Positions 9,790-18,455 are shown, numbered from the stretch's first letter. The stretch is 64,000 nt of DNA from Streptomyces sp. NBC_01231 (GCA_035999765.1 CP108521.1:11274390-11338389); one strand, 5' to 3'. Translations and numbers: made by a program. Notes: generated from the sequence alone by a model not told the origin.

Positions 9790-9826
9790 GTGGGCGGGCA
9801 GCCGACAGCCCTCCCTGCCCGCCCAC
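9790..9826. terminator. bidirectional terminator hairpin
   Basis: Perfect 12-bp arms GTGGGCGGGCAG and CTGCCCGCCCAC flank a 13-base loop. It lies between the stop codons of two convergent genes. Confidence 0.8.
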
Positions 9827-9829
9827 CAC

Positions 9830-10270
9830 TCACGCCGGCCAGAACTGCACCAGGAACTGCTCCACCCCCGCCGGCACTCCCTGCTGCGCAAGCTCCCGAA
9901 CCCGCTCCTGCCCCAGCACGTAGGCCCGCACCCGCCACAACGTATCCACCGCCCCCAGATCCACCACCGGATCGCTCGGCCCGCCATACGACCACAGCGC
10001 CACCTCCCCGGACCGGCAAAACCACTCCACCTCCGCGCTCGACTCCCAGGCGCGCTCGTCCTTCGGCGGAGCCTGATCCCACACTTCGGCGGTGAAGACG
10101 GCATGGTGCGTGTGACCACCGCTCCGGAAACACAGACGTCCGTCACCAGACGTCAGGAGTTCCACCGCGGCCTCGGGACTCTCGCCCGGCTCCTCCTCGT
10201 ACGCGTCTTCCGCCCACAGAGCGTAAAACTCGATATACACCTCAAGTTCTTGACGCCTCACCATGGGCAT
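9830..10270 (-). CDS. acidic hypothetical protein, 146 aa; possible immunity protein
   Basis: The start is ATG 10270, preceded by GGGAAGGGA. The protein is acidic and rich in Trp and Glu (IEFYALWAEDAYEEEPGESP, then LWRVRAYVLGQERVRELAQQ). It has no signal peptide, so it is cytosolic. Small acidic proteins beside secreted nucleases are often immunity proteins; here that is only inference from position. I do not recognise the family. Confidence 0.65.
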   Translation of the reverse strand: MPMVRRQELEVYIEFYALWAEDAYEEEPGESPEAAVELLTSGDGRLCFRSGGHTHHAVFTAEVWDQAPPKDERAWESSAEVEWFCRSGEVALWSYGGPSDPVVDLGAVDTLWRVRAYVLGQERVRELAQQGVPAGVEQFLVQFWPA

Positions 10271-11060
10271 AGCGAATTCCCTTCCCCCGGCCAACCGTCA
10301 ACAGCGCACCCGACACTATCGGGACCAGTACTTGTCCCATAACTGCTGGTCACCGATGAGATGACCTTGGCGTAAATGGTGTGATCACGGCGGTTGCATG
10401 CCTGCGCAGCAGACCCCGGGGGCCAGCATCGGCCATCATCAAGGCCCGCCTGAGCCCGTCGAACAGCGTCCAGTCGGCGCCATAGCGAGGCGCTCGCGCG
10501 GAGTGAAGGCAGCCAGAACAACGACCAGTCGGAACCCGGCAGGCTCAGGCGCAGGCGGGACGGATGCCGTGCACATACGCCCTCCTTGGTACCGGTCCGC
10601 AGCAGGGCCCTCCGTTCCATGGAGCACAACACCGAACGGCTGTGCTCGTCGCAGAGTTGCCCTTGCTGCTGGCCGCAGTAGCGAGGCGGGTGCGGCGCCG
10701 TTTCCCGCCTGCCTCCGGCGGTGGGGACGCGGTGACTGTTACTCACTTTCGGGTGACAGCTTGCACCGGAGCGGGGTGGCGTGGTGTGGCGACCGCGGGA
10801 CTTCAGCCGACTCCTGCAAGGGCCAGGACCTGGCGCGCCGTCAACATCGTGCGTCGAGAGTGTAAATGGGGCATGCAGCTGAGAGTCATGGAAATATGGG
10901 CAACAAGTAACACAGCCCCAGTTTTCATCCCAGCTCACGCACCAGGTGGACAGAGTGTGTGTGCGGCCAGTCCAGCCGCCACCCGCACACCGCACCTGCG
11001 CCTCACGGCGGCCGCGAAGGCCACCTGGGGGAGGGGCGCCTGCACCATCAGGGGGATTCC
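10271..11060. other. non-coding stretch including a duplicated leader segment
   Basis: No credible gene. From about 10615 to 11060 the sequence is a diverged copy of about 4672-5239, including GTTACTCACTTTCGG and GTCAGC/CTTCAGC blocks and the hairpin region ahead of the lamin-tail gene. It therefore contains the promoter and leader of the second lamin-tail gene. The first 340 bases hold nothing I can name. Confidence 0.6.
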
Positions 11061-11552
11061 TTGTCCGCTTCCGCTTCTGCCACCGCCCGTCGTCTCGCCG
11101 CTGCCGCGCTCGCGGCCGGCGCTCTGGTCTCGGTGGCGGCGCTGCCGGCGTCCGCGGCCGACCACGCCCGCCCCCACCACCCGAAGGTGGAGATCTCTGC
11201 CGTCCAGTACGACTCCCCGGGACGCGATGACCGCTCCAACCGCTCGCTGAACAAGGAATGGGTGGAACTGACCAACACCACCCGCCACGCGGTCAACCTC
11301 GACGGCTGGACCCTGAAGGACGACTCCGGCTACACGTACACCTTCGACCACTACCGCCTGGCCGGCCGTGCGAGTGTCCGCGTCCACACCGGTGAAGGCC
11401 GTGACACCCGCACCGACCTGTTCCAGGACCGCCGCGCCTACGTGTGGAACAACGACCACGACACCGCGACCCTGCGCAACGACCACGGCCGCTTCGTCGA
11501 CGAGTCGTCCTGGGGCCGCGAGCGCCACCACCGCGGCACCATGCGCCGCTGA
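11061..11552 (+). CDS. secreted lamin-tail-domain protein (paralogue 2)
   Basis: 163 aa from TTG 11061, preceded by AGGGGG. The TTG is used because the paralogous protein starts with the same MSASAS sequence and the signal peptide then begins cleanly. The signal peptide is nearly identical to that of paralogue 1. The LTD core matches closely (VELTNTTRHAVNLDGWTLK, then YVWNNDHDTATLRNDHGRF). It stops soon after the LTD domain and lacks the RGD-rich tail. It is probably exported to the wall or medium and arose by duplication of the 4.7-5.9 kb segment. Confidence 0.88.
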   Translation: MSASASATARRLAAAALAAGALVSVAALPASAADHARPHHPKVEISAVQYDSPGRDDRSNRSLNKEWVELTNTTRHAVNLDGWTLKDDSGYTYTFDHYRLAGRASVRVHTGEGRDTRTDLFQDRRAYVWNNDHDTATLRNDHGRFVDESSWGRERHHRGTMRR

Positions 11553-11604
11553 CCCTGCACACCACGCGGGCGGTTGAGCACGTCGCCCGCCACACGCACA
11601 TACG

Positions 11605-11639
11605 GCGGCGCGCCAGCCCGGAACGGCCTGGCGCGCCGC
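11605..11639. terminator. terminator hairpin after lamin-tail gene 2
   Basis: Arms GCGGCGCGCCAG and CTGGCGCGCCGC pair perfectly over 12 bp with an 11-base loop, 52 bases after the stop codon. Confidence 0.75.
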
Positions 11640-12038
11640 TGGCGTGAGGCATGACGCTCGATTCATCGAATGGACCGCTGCACCCGCAACCCAACCTCCA
11701 GCTGGAGCGCACCCGCCAGATCGTTTACCCTCGCGCCGGACCGCCGACGCGCTGGCCGCCTGCGGACGCTGCCTGACGGACCCCCCCACCTCGCGCACTG
11801 TGACTCCGGGCATGCTTCACCTCCGTCCCATCGGGCAGCGCCTCTACGCGGGCTCTGGGGACTGTTGTGGTGCACACGGCGATGGCCCTTTGCGTCCGGT
11901 GCGCGTCGTGCGAGGATGCGCCGCGCTCTCGTGCGCACCGGCGCGGGAAGCCGCCGGATACACCTCGGGCGGCTTCCCGCATGCCCGGACGGCCTTGAGC
12001 ACGGCTCGCTGCCTGGACAGGCATTTTTTGGTGCGATG
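11640..12038. other. intergenic; nothing recognised
   Basis: About 400 bases with no gene-like frame, RNA gene or repeat that I can support. Confidence 0.5.
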
Positions 12039-12446
12039 TCATCCGCAGTCGTTGCGGTTGATCTTCAGCGAGCGGGTGGTGTCGTTGAGGTTGTAGCCGC
12101 GCAGGTCGTGGATGGAGCCGCCGCTTTGGGTGACGCAGACCCAGCGGCCGGAGTAGTTGCGTTTTTCGTAGACGCGGGCGGTGCGGCCGGAGTTGTTGCG
12201 GATGGAGCTGCCGCGGTCGCGGATGGCGGAGGGCAGGTCCTTGACGCTGCCGTCGACGGCCCGTTTCACCCAGGGCTGGCCATCGAAGTTGATCTCGGGG
12301 TAGATGCAGACGTAACCGTCGGGGCAGTCGATGCCGGCCGCCTGCCCGGCTGCGGAGCCGGAGGCAGCGTCAGCGGTAGGAGCGGTGATCAGCAGCGGAA
12401 CGAGGGCGACGGCTGCAGCCAGGACCATACGCGTTCGAGTCGTCAT
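12039..12446 (-). CDS. secreted peptidase-inhibitor I36-like (crystallin-fold) protein
   Basis: 135 aa from ATG 12446. The signal peptide MVLAAAVALVPLLITAPTAD ends at ADAA. The mature part has the cysteine and aromatic pattern of streptomycete I36-family proteins: CPDGYVCIYPEINFDGQPW, SSIRNNSGRTARVYEKRNYS and CVTQSGGSIHDLRGYNLND. The fold is a beta/gamma-crystallin-like domain and founding members inhibit metalloproteases. Inhibitory activity here is not shown. Confidence 0.75.
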   Translation of the reverse strand: MTTRTRMVLAAAVALVPLLITAPTADAASGSAAGQAAGIDCPDGYVCIYPEINFDGQPWVKRAVDGSVKDLPSAIRDRGSSIRNNSGRTARVYEKRNYSGRWVCVTQSGGSIHDLRGYNLNDTTRSLKINRNDCG

Positions 12447-12836
12447 CACGAGCACACACATAGCAGCGCCAGCCACCGACACGCCCTAGGGTGGACGGCC
12501 GGTCACTCTTCCGGTACCCCCGTATCCCCCGTACGGCCGATCGCGGATGTCTGTCCGGCAAGCGGTCGCATCCGTCCCGGGCGCCGGGCGGGCGCCGCCC
12601 GCCCCTGAGGGGCACCGACGACGGCAAGTGGACCTGGCCGCCGCTGCACGACACCACCGTCTTCCCCCTCGCAGCGAGCCTGCCGGGTGGTCCACCGTGG
12701 AACGCTTCCTCACCACGCTCGTGACGGGGGCTCGCCCGCCTCCTCTCGGTCTGCCCCTCGGACGGCTGCTGCGGAGGCTGGGGGAGTGGGCGGGTCTTAG
12801 GGTGGAGATGCTCGGGGCTGGCTGCGGAGGTTTTCC
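12447..12836. other. intergenic before the Ku gene
   Basis: Holds the divergent promoters of the I36-like gene and Ku. A GC-rich dyad (GGGCGCCGCCCGCCC) lies near 12590. No open gene is credible. Confidence 0.45.
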
Positions 12837-13760
12837 ATGCCCCGAACCATTTGGTCCGGTGCCATCTCGTTTGGCCTGGTCACCGTGCCTATCCACGTGC
12901 AGTCCGCGACCGAGGATCATTCGATCCGCTTCCACCAGTACCACCTGGAGGACATGGGCCGAGTGCGTACGCGCAAGGTGTGCGAGGTGGAGGACCGGGA
13001 GGTTGCCCAGTCGGAGATCGGCAAGGGCTACGAGCTGACCAAGACGCAGGTCATCCCGATCTCGGACGCGGAGCTGCGGGAGCTGCCGCTGCCGACCGCG
13101 AAGGCGATCGAGATCGAGGCGTTCGTGCCGCTCGGCAGTATCGACCCGATCCAGATCGGCGAGGGCTACTACCTCGCGCCGGACGGGCAAGTCGCGGCGA
13201 AGCCGTACAAGCTGCTGGTGCAGGCGCTGGGCAGGTCGTCGAAGGTGGCGGTCGCGAAGTACGCGTGGAGCGGCAGGGAGAGGCTGGGGCTTTTGCGGGT
13301 GCGGGACAACGTCATTGTGCTGCATGCGATGCACTGGCCGGATGAGATCCGCGACCCTGCCGAGCTGCTGCCGCCGCCGACGGAGGTCTCCGAGGAGGAG
13401 ATCGAGGGCGCGCTGGCGCTGATGGAGTCGATGACCCGCGAGGACCTCGAGGGGCCGGAGTTCGAGGACGCTTACACGGACGCCATGGCGAAGATCATCG
13501 AGGCGAAGCGGGAGGACCGCGAGCTTCCCGAGGTGCCGGAGCCCGAGAAGCCGGGCGAGGTCCTCGATCTGATGGCCGCGCTGACGGAGTCCGTGAACAA
13601 GGCCAAGGCTTCCCGCGGCGAGGACACCAAGGCGGCGGTGCACGAGCTGCCGAAGAAGGCCACGGCCAAGAAGGCGACGGCGAAGAAACAGCCGGCCAAG
13701 AAGGCCGCCGCAAAGAAAACCACGAAGAAGACGTCAGGTCACCGACCGCGCAGCGCCTGA
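12837..13760 (+). CDS. ku: Ku DNA-end-binding protein (non-homologous end joining)
   Basis: 307 aa, typical bacterial Ku length. It opens with the diagnostic MPRTIWSGAISFGLVTVPIH and keeps the beta-barrel core (YYLAPDGQVAAKPYKLLVQA). A lysine- and alanine-rich C-terminal tail follows (KKATAKKATAKKQPAKKAAA), a basic extension common in actinobacterial Ku that aids DNA binding. Ku dimers thread onto double-strand ends and recruit a ligase. No ligD lies beside it; the NHEJ-type ligase is at 30842-31822, so the pair is split. Linear replicons and spores rely on this pathway. Confidence 0.95.
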   Translation: MPRTIWSGAISFGLVTVPIHVQSATEDHSIRFHQYHLEDMGRVRTRKVCEVEDREVAQSEIGKGYELTKTQVIPISDAELRELPLPTAKAIEIEAFVPLGSIDPIQIGEGYYLAPDGQVAAKPYKLLVQALGRSSKVAVAKYAWSGRERLGLLRVRDNVIVLHAMHWPDEIRDPAELLPPPTEVSEEEIEGALALMESMTREDLEGPEFEDAYTDAMAKIIEAKREDRELPEVPEPEKPGEVLDLMAALTESVNKAKASRGEDTKAAVHELPKKATAKKATAKKQPAKKAAAKKTTKKTSGHRPRSA

Positions 13761-13795
13761 CCACTGGAGCGAAACGCTGGCATTTGTCGGCAGAC

Positions 13796-14005
13796 CTACG
13801 CGTCGGGTTCCTGGCGCAGGTCCAGGAAGAACCGCAGCCGCACGCCGGGCTCGCCTGGTTCCCGGGTCGTACGCTCCGCCGGCGCGATGGCGCACCGCGC
13901 GGCGAGCAGTTCCTGGACCGCGAAGGCGGTCTCGTCATCCGCGGCCGCGACTTCCACCACGGCCAGGCCCGGCACGGCGACGTGGGCGTCGTTGATCTGT
14001 TTCAT
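13796..14005 (-). CDS. DUF6207-family small protein
   Basis: 69 aa from ATG 14005. The pattern MKQINDAHVAVPGLAVVEV, then AADDETAFAVQELLAARCA and GEPGVRLRFFLDLR, matches the small DUF6207 family that is abundant in streptomycete arms and plasmids. Function unknown. Confidence 0.7.
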   Translation of the reverse strand: MKQINDAHVAVPGLAVVEVAAADDETAFAVQELLAARCAIAPAERTTREPGEPGVRLRFFLDLRQEPDA

Positions 14006-14075
14006 GCCTGGCACGACGTGCCGACGCCCCGGGATGTTCCTCCGTCCGGACGTCTTCACCCGACCGGGGACGTGG

Positions 14076-14276
14076 CTAGGTGCGGGTGCTGACGTAGCGC
14101 ACGGCCGTCCCCCACTGCTCCAGCACTGGGGCCATGCACCACTGACACAGGGGACTGCCGCCGCTGCCGTACTTGTGGGTCTTGCGCTGGCACCTGGCAC
14201 ACAGGCCAACCCGGTCACCGGGGCAGGTCAGCGCGGACGGGTCCGGCTCGGAGACCGGGGGCGCGGGCATCGACAT
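14076..14276 (-). CDS. small CxxC zinc-ribbon protein
   Basis: 66 aa from ATG 14276. Two CxxC pairs (CARCQRKTHKYG and LCQWC) suggest one structural zinc. It lies upstream of the DUF6207 gene on the same strand and may be co-transcribed. Function unknown. Confidence 0.6.
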   Translation of the reverse strand: MSMPAPPVSEPDPSALTCPGDRVGLCARCQRKTHKYGSGGSPLCQWCMAPVLEQWGTAVRYVSTRT

Positions 14277-14523
14277 CTCTGATCCTGTTCTGGTGACGAC
14301 CACGAGTCACCTCACGCGCAGGATATCCGGTGAATGACACGAGTGTTCGAGTCACGCCCGGGCGTGATCCGGCATACGGAACCGATGGCGTCGTGCTGCT
14401 CGGCAGCCGCCGAACAGAGGGACGTCGTCGGTGGGCGCGGTACCAGCGGGCCCAACCATGACCTGGGTGCCCCCGACCATGGGCCCGACCACACTAGGTC
14501 AGCACGCTGCCGCACCTCGCCGA

Positions 14524-16136
14524 TGTCCCCTGACATTGAACCTTGACCGTTTGCCCACTGAAGGTTGACCGCTTTCCGGCTCGTGTCAGTAGCTGGATCG
14601 AAGCTGACGTTGAGGCAATATCCCGTCGCTTGGAGTGGGCCTTCCTCAGCACGGCGTGTGTGTGCTGTCATCACTGAGGGCGGGGTGGGTGACGCCGAGG
14701 TGCCGGGCCACCGGGACGCCGGTCAGGCCGTAGAGGGCAACGGTCGCGATAATGACCAGGAAGGTGACCGGAAGGATCTTGGACGCGCCGCCGATGTGAT
14801 GGTCAACCAGTTGGGCCGAGAAGGTCGACGCGGTGGCCGCGGCGACGATACCGCGCGGTGCCATCCAGCTGATGAACAGGCGCTCCCCCCGGGTCATCCC
14901 GGTCCCGATGGTGGCGGCGAAGGCCACCAGCGGGCGAATCACCAACACCAGGACGGCGACCAGGCCGAGGGTGGGCAGCACGAGATCATCCAGTGACTCG
15001 GGGGTGACGGTGGCCGAGATGGACACGAACAGGACCCCGATGAACAGTTGCACCAAGGTCTCGGACACCGGCCGCCGGTTCGGCAGGTCGAAGCCGCGCA
15101 GGTTGGCGACCGCAAGACCCATGAGGATGGCGGCGGTGAGCCCTGAGTCGTCCCGGAAGATGTCGCAGACGGCCGCGACAGCCACCACGCACGCCAGCTG
15201 GCAGAGGTTGCGGAGCACGTCGTCCAGCTCGAGCTTGCACAAGCAGAACCACAGCACCGCGACGCCGGCCAGTGCGCCGGCCAGGCCGATGCCGATGGAA
15301 AGGAAGAACTGCCCCAGCACGTGGCCCACTCCATGGCGGGTGCTCGTCATCACCTCGGCGAACACCACCGCGCCCAGGATGCCGCCGACCGGGTCGATCA
15401 GCGAGCCTTCCCAGGACAGGATCCGCTGGACGTTTTCGGTCGGCCGGATGAAGGTCAGCAGCGGGCCCACCACCGTGGGCCCGGACACCACCAGGATCGC
15501 GCCGGTCATCACCGCGGCCTTGGCCGACATGTCCAGCAGTGGGCCGGCGGTCACGGCGGTGAGTGCGAACGTGACTGGCACCCCCCAGATCACCAGGCGC
15601 GGCGCCACGCGACGGGCACGCCCACGCAACTTGCCCCACTGCAGGCCCAGTCCGGAGTCGTAGAGGATCAGCGCCACCGCCAGTGAGACCAGCGGCTGGA
15701 ACGCCGCGCCCAGCAGCCGCTCGGGATCGACGTCGTTCGTGAGCGCGCCAGCGGTGAACCCGGCCGGGAGCAGGACGATCAGCGCCGGGATACTCAGCAG
15801 GCTCGCCAGCACCTGCGAGCCCACGGCAAGCACCAGGATCAGGCCCACACCGAACAGGATCCGATCGGTACTCAACGCACGCGCCCCGTTCTCCCGCACC
15901 AACGGCGGCCCGTCTCGGCAGGCCACGGGCCCTGGACGCGCCCGCCGCTCATCACTTACAGCACGCCCGGTCCGCCTCAAAGCCGACCAGCAGAGCACTC
16001 ACCCAGGACGGCTGTCACGTCACCCATACGGCCCTGCCCCGAGTCGCCGGACAGCCAGCGCCGCTGCCTCGATCGTCGGCAGAACCCGGTGGTCAACCTT
16101 CAGTGGCAAATGGTCGAGGTTCAGTGTCAGGGGACA
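14524..16136. mobile_element. transposase-less element: antiporter flanked by 46-47-bp inverted repeats and a 5-bp target duplication
   Basis: The left end runs 14524-14570 (TGTCCCCTGACATTGAACC, then CCACTGAAGGTTGACC). The right end, reverse-complemented from 16091-16136, reads TGTCCCCTGACACTGAACC, then CCACTGAAGGTTGACC. The two ends agree at 43 of 47 positions with one indel. GCCGA directly flanks both outer ends (14519-14523 and 16137-16141), as expected of a target-site duplication. The only gene inside is a cation/proton antiporter and there is no transposase. It is therefore a passenger element moved in trans by an unidentified IS with TGT-type ends. Confidence 0.8.
14646..15899 (-). CDS. 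cation:proton antiporter, CPA1/NhaP type
   Basis: About 417 aa. GTG 15899 was chosen as start, with TTG 15875 as a close alternative; the open frame extends to 15998 without a ribosome site. It is a polytopic membrane protein with roughly 12 helices (ILFGVGLILVLAVGSQVLAS, LILYDSGLGLQWGKL, PVTFALTAVTAGPLLDMSAK). It carries the CPA1-type core VSGPTVVGPLL and EGSLIDPVGGILGAVVF, which holds the ion-binding acidic residue. It would exchange Na+ or K+ for H+ across the membrane. It is the sole cargo of the 14524-16136 element, a plausible portable salt or pH tolerance gene. Confidence 0.85.
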   Translation of the reverse strand: MRENGARALSTDRILFGVGLILVLAVGSQVLASLLSIPALIVLLPAGFTAGALTNDVDPERLLGAAFQPLVSLAVALILYDSGLGLQWGKLRGRARRVAPRLVIWGVPVTFALTAVTAGPLLDMSAKAAVMTGAILVVSGPTVVGPLLTFIRPTENVQRILSWEGSLIDPVGGILGAVVFAEVMTSTRHGVGHVLGQFFLSIGIGLAGALAGVAVLWFCLCKLELDDVLRNLCQLACVVAVAAVCDIFRDDSGLTAAILMGLAVANLRGFDLPNRRPVSETLVQLFIGVLFVSISATVTPESLDDLVLPTLGLVAVLVLVIRPLVAFAATIGTGMTRGERLFISWMAPRGIVAAATASTFSAQLVDHHIGGASKILPVTFLVIIATVALYGLTGVPVARHLGVTHPALSDDSTHTPC

Positions 16137-16179
16137 GCCGACCTGGCCAGTAGAAGTGCCTGCCATCTCGTCACTATTA

Positions 16180-16195
16180 TCGAACGCATGCTCGA
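16180..16195. promoter_or_regulatory. candidate LexA-type box overlapping a start codon
   Basis: TCGAACGCATGCTCGA differs by one base from the actinobacterial SOS palindrome TCGAAC-N4-GTTCGA. It spans the ATG of the DUF6233-like gene. No experimental support, and chance is possible. Confidence 0.3.
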
Positions 16196-16574
16196 AAAAC
16201 CGGCTCCGCGCGTGACCGTCACCCTTCCCGGGGGTCGTGTCGTCCACGGCCGTCTCCACGCCCGCCGGCAGGACACCGACGGCCGCTGGTGGTACGAGGT
16301 CTCGCTGTCCATGCCCGCCGCAGCCGTCCATCCCCAGGACGGCGAGGACTACAGTCACGTCCCCACCGAACGCGCCGCCGGGACGCAGTGGGTGCTCCAA
16401 GCCCTCCGTCACGACACCCCAGAGCAGCGCGCCCTGATCCTCCACCGGGCCGGATGCTGGGCCGCCGAAGGACACCTCACACCCGCCGACGACACGCAGG
16501 CCCGCATTTTCCTCCGCGAGGTGTGGGCCACAGCATGCGACGCCTGCCACCCGGCACCGCAGGAGCCAGGGTAG
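16188..16574 (+). CDS. DUF6233-family protein
   Basis: 128 aa from ATG 16188. It matches the streptomycete DUF6233 pattern: RVTVTLPGGRVVHGRLHAR, DGRWWYEVSLSMPAAAVHP, HRAGCWAAEGHLTPADD and a Cys pair in ACDACHP. The N-terminal half is predicted to be a small beta barrel, and the C-terminal Cys/His residues could bind metal. Function unknown. It begins 52 bases outside the antiporter element. Confidence 0.75.
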   Translation: MLEKPAPRVTVTLPGGRVVHGRLHARRQDTDGRWWYEVSLSMPAAAVHPQDGEDYSHVPTERAAGTQWVLQALRHDTPEQRALILHRAGCWAAEGHLTPADDTQARIFLREVWATACDACHPAPQEPG

Positions 16575-16633
16575 GGATCAGGGCACGGCAGATGCGGGTC
16601 CTGTCTCCACCTGACCTGCTGTGGTCGGGGCCG

Positions 16634-16702
16634 GTTGCGCCGGATGTTGCGCCAGGACGTTGCGGCGGATGTTGCGTTGGGTGTTGCGGTAGGTGTTGCG
16701 CG
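16634..16702 (-). repeat. 12-nt GTTGCG tandem array (array A)
   Basis: Six GTTGCG cores with 12-13-base spacing (units such as GGATGTTGCGTT and GGGTGTTGCGGT). The same kind of array lies at 30550-30630. On the minus strand each follows a short reading frame starting MSAxRPR that comes from the adjacent dispersed repeat. Confidence 0.8.
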
Positions 16703-16751
16703 AGCCTTCACGGCGCCCTGGAGTCTGCCCAGGTCACCACCGGCGTACGGC

Positions 16752-16920
16752 GTGGTCGGGCCGCTGACATCCCCGTTGCGCCCTCTTCGCCCATGTCCTG
16801 GCTGGAGTTGAGGGGTGTGGGAGGGCGGGATGGGCGGCGCGGACGCTGCCGGGGATCGGGGCGCGCTCGCTGGTGTTGCGCGCCGGGCGGGGCCGCCGCG
16901 CCGGGGCCGCCGCGCCGGGG
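16752..16920 (-). repeat. dispersed ~150-170-bp repeat, copy A
   Basis: Shares GTGGTCGGGCCGCTGACATC, TGGCTGGAGTTGAGG and GATGGGCGGCG blocks with copies at 19118 and 30682. On the minus strand it contains GGGGATGTCAGC, a possible ribosome site and start. It may be the conserved leader of a repeated small-gene family. Confidence 0.8.
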
Positions 16921-17033
16921 CCGCCCGGCGGTGCGGCGGCTGAAGGCGGGCGGGTCCTGCGCCTCGTCCTGGACGACGTCCTGGACGTGGTCGTGCGGGC
17001 GGCGGCCGACCGGGAGAAGGAAGCGGTCGGCGG

Positions 17034-17561
17034 CTAGCTGGAGGCGTCGGCCATCTGCTCGTGGTGGTGCTTGAGCGCGGTACGGGCCGCGAGGACGTCG
17101 GAGGCGGCGAACTCGCTCCAGTACGCGTGCGTGACGATCGTTGCGGCGAGTTCGAGCTCCTGCTTCCGTAGCCGGGCGATCTCCGTCGTGTCCTGGGGGT
17201 CCCAGCCGACGGAGGCGGGGCGGGATGAGGGCCGCCAGGCGTTCTCGTGGGTCTCCCAGGCGTCCAGTGGTTCGGCCGACCACGGCACCTGCTGGTAGAG
17301 GGTCTGCAGTTCAGCGCGGACCTGGCGGAGTTCGTCCTGCGCGTCGGTCAGGTCCTGGGGGAAGTCGTACGAGGCTGCCACGGGGTAAAGGTACTGTTGT
17401 TCGAACCGCGGTTCTGTCTGCCGCGCGGCAGCATCTCCTGCGCCAACTCTTGCGTCTTCTCCTGCGGCATCCTTTTGCGGCTTCTCTTGCGCGAGCCTCG
17501 CCGACGCCGCCGCGTCCGTGCAGGTCACCCCCACGTGCGGGCGGGGTTGGGCCTCTGACAT
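17034..17561 (-). CDS. coiled-coil-like hypothetical protein with variable repetitive N-terminus
   Basis: 175 aa from ATG 17561 (MSEAQPRPHVGVTCTD), after CGGGG. A GTG at 17381 would give a 115-aa core only. Residues ~20-55 are encoded by a degenerate 12-nt periodic GCGCAAGAG array. The core is helical: AASYDFPQDLTDAQDELRQV, VRAELQTLYQQVPWSAEPLD, ATIVTHAYWSEFAASDVLAA. The core is familiar from streptomycete genomes, but no function is known to me. The MSxxxPR-TCTD start resembles the minus-strand frame of the dispersed repeats, which may be relics of related genes. Confidence 0.65.
   Translation of the reverse strand: MSEAQPRPHVGVTCTDAAASARLAQEKPQKDAAGEDARVGAGDAAARQTEPRFEQQYLYPVAASYDFPQDLTDAQDELRQVRAELQTLYQQVPWSAEPLDAWETHENAWRPSSRPASVGWDPQDTTEIARLRKQELELAATIVTHAYWSEFAASDVLAARTALKHHHEQMADASS
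17401..17416. promoter_or_regulatory. candidate LexA-type box
   Basis: TCGAACCGCGGTTCTG matches TCGAAC-N4-GTTCGA at 10 of 12 defined bases. It lies 20 bases upstream of the internal GTG 17381 start of the minus-strand gene, but inside the frame if ATG 17561 is used. Confidence 0.3.
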
Positions 17562-17649
17562 CCCCGTGAAGGGGGGCAATATCTGGTCCGGTATGACCAT
17601 TGCACCCACACGGGCGGCGCACTGGGCAAACAGCTGATGGCGCCCCGTC

Positions 17650-18330
17650 GTGGGGCGCTATCAACAGTTCATGCTCAAAGCCGTGCTGCGCGGCCTGGCC
17701 GCCGCCTCCCTCACTGTCCTGCCCCTCACCGTCTCAGCGCCCGCCCACGCGGCACAGACGCTTCCCCTGGCCGAAGCCGTCGCCAACCTGCCTATGGGGA
17801 CGGAGTCCCGGGATGGCTACGAGCGGGACGCCTTCCGCCACTGGAACGCCGGCGCCAATTTGTCCGACGGCTGCAGCACACGCGCCGAGGTTCTGATCTC
17901 CGAGGCCGTCGAACCCCCTGCGGTCGGACCCAACTGCCGTCTGACGGGTGGGAGCTGGTGGTCGTACTACGACCAGGTGTGGGTGACGTCAGCCTCCGGC
18001 CTGGACATCGACCACATGGTTCCCCTGGCGGAAAGCTGGGACAGCGGTGCGTCCGCGTGGACGGCGCAGCGCCGCGAGGCGTATGCCAACGACCAGGGCG
18101 CGGCCGCCAGCCTGGTGGCTGTCACCGCGCGCTCGAACCGGTCCAAGGCGGACCAGGATCCCGCCCAGTGGCTGCCGCCTGCCGTCGGCGTGCACTGCCG
18201 GTACGCCGCCGAGTGGGTCGCAACGAAGCTCCGCTGGAGCCTCACAGCTGATGAGGCCGAGGTGGCCGCCCTGCGCGAGGTGGCGGCCGGCTGCCCGGAC
18301 CAGAGCGTGACGTACGAGCCAGTCGCATAA
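17650..18330 (+). CDS. secreted HNH endonuclease-like protein (GmrSD C-terminal/DUF1524 type)
   Basis: 226 aa from GTG 17650; ATG 17671 is an equally possible start. The signal peptide is AVLRGLAAASLTVLPLTVSA, then APAHAA. The nuclease core shows DIDHMVPLAESWDSGA and, further on, ARSNRSKADQDPAQWLPP, giving the conserved H, N and K residues. Streptomycetes export several such proteins, presumed extracellular nucleases. It stands alone between convergent and co-directional genes; no inhibitor gene is evident. Confidence 0.85.
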   Translation: MGRYQQFMLKAVLRGLAAASLTVLPLTVSAPAHAAQTLPLAEAVANLPMGTESRDGYERDAFRHWNAGANLSDGCSTRAEVLISEAVEPPAVGPNCRLTGGSWWSYYDQVWVTSASGLDIDHMVPLAESWDSGASAWTAQRREAYANDQGAAASLVAVTARSNRSKADQDPAQWLPPAVGVHCRYAAEWVATKLRWSLTADEAEVAALREVAAGCPDQSVTYEPVA

Positions 18331-18455
18331 CCGGCCTGCTCAACCCGCCACGGCGAGCTCCTGGGCCGTGCGGGTGAGCCCAGCCGCCTAGGTCCCCCGG
18401 GCGTGCGGGGGCGGGTAGAACGCGGGGGATTGTTCCGTCGTGATGAAGGGTGGTC

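Noticed and set aside
16634..16702. Possible CRISPR array
   Set aside because: The GTTGCG units are 12-13 nt with no unique spacers and no cas genes; they are simple tandem repeats.
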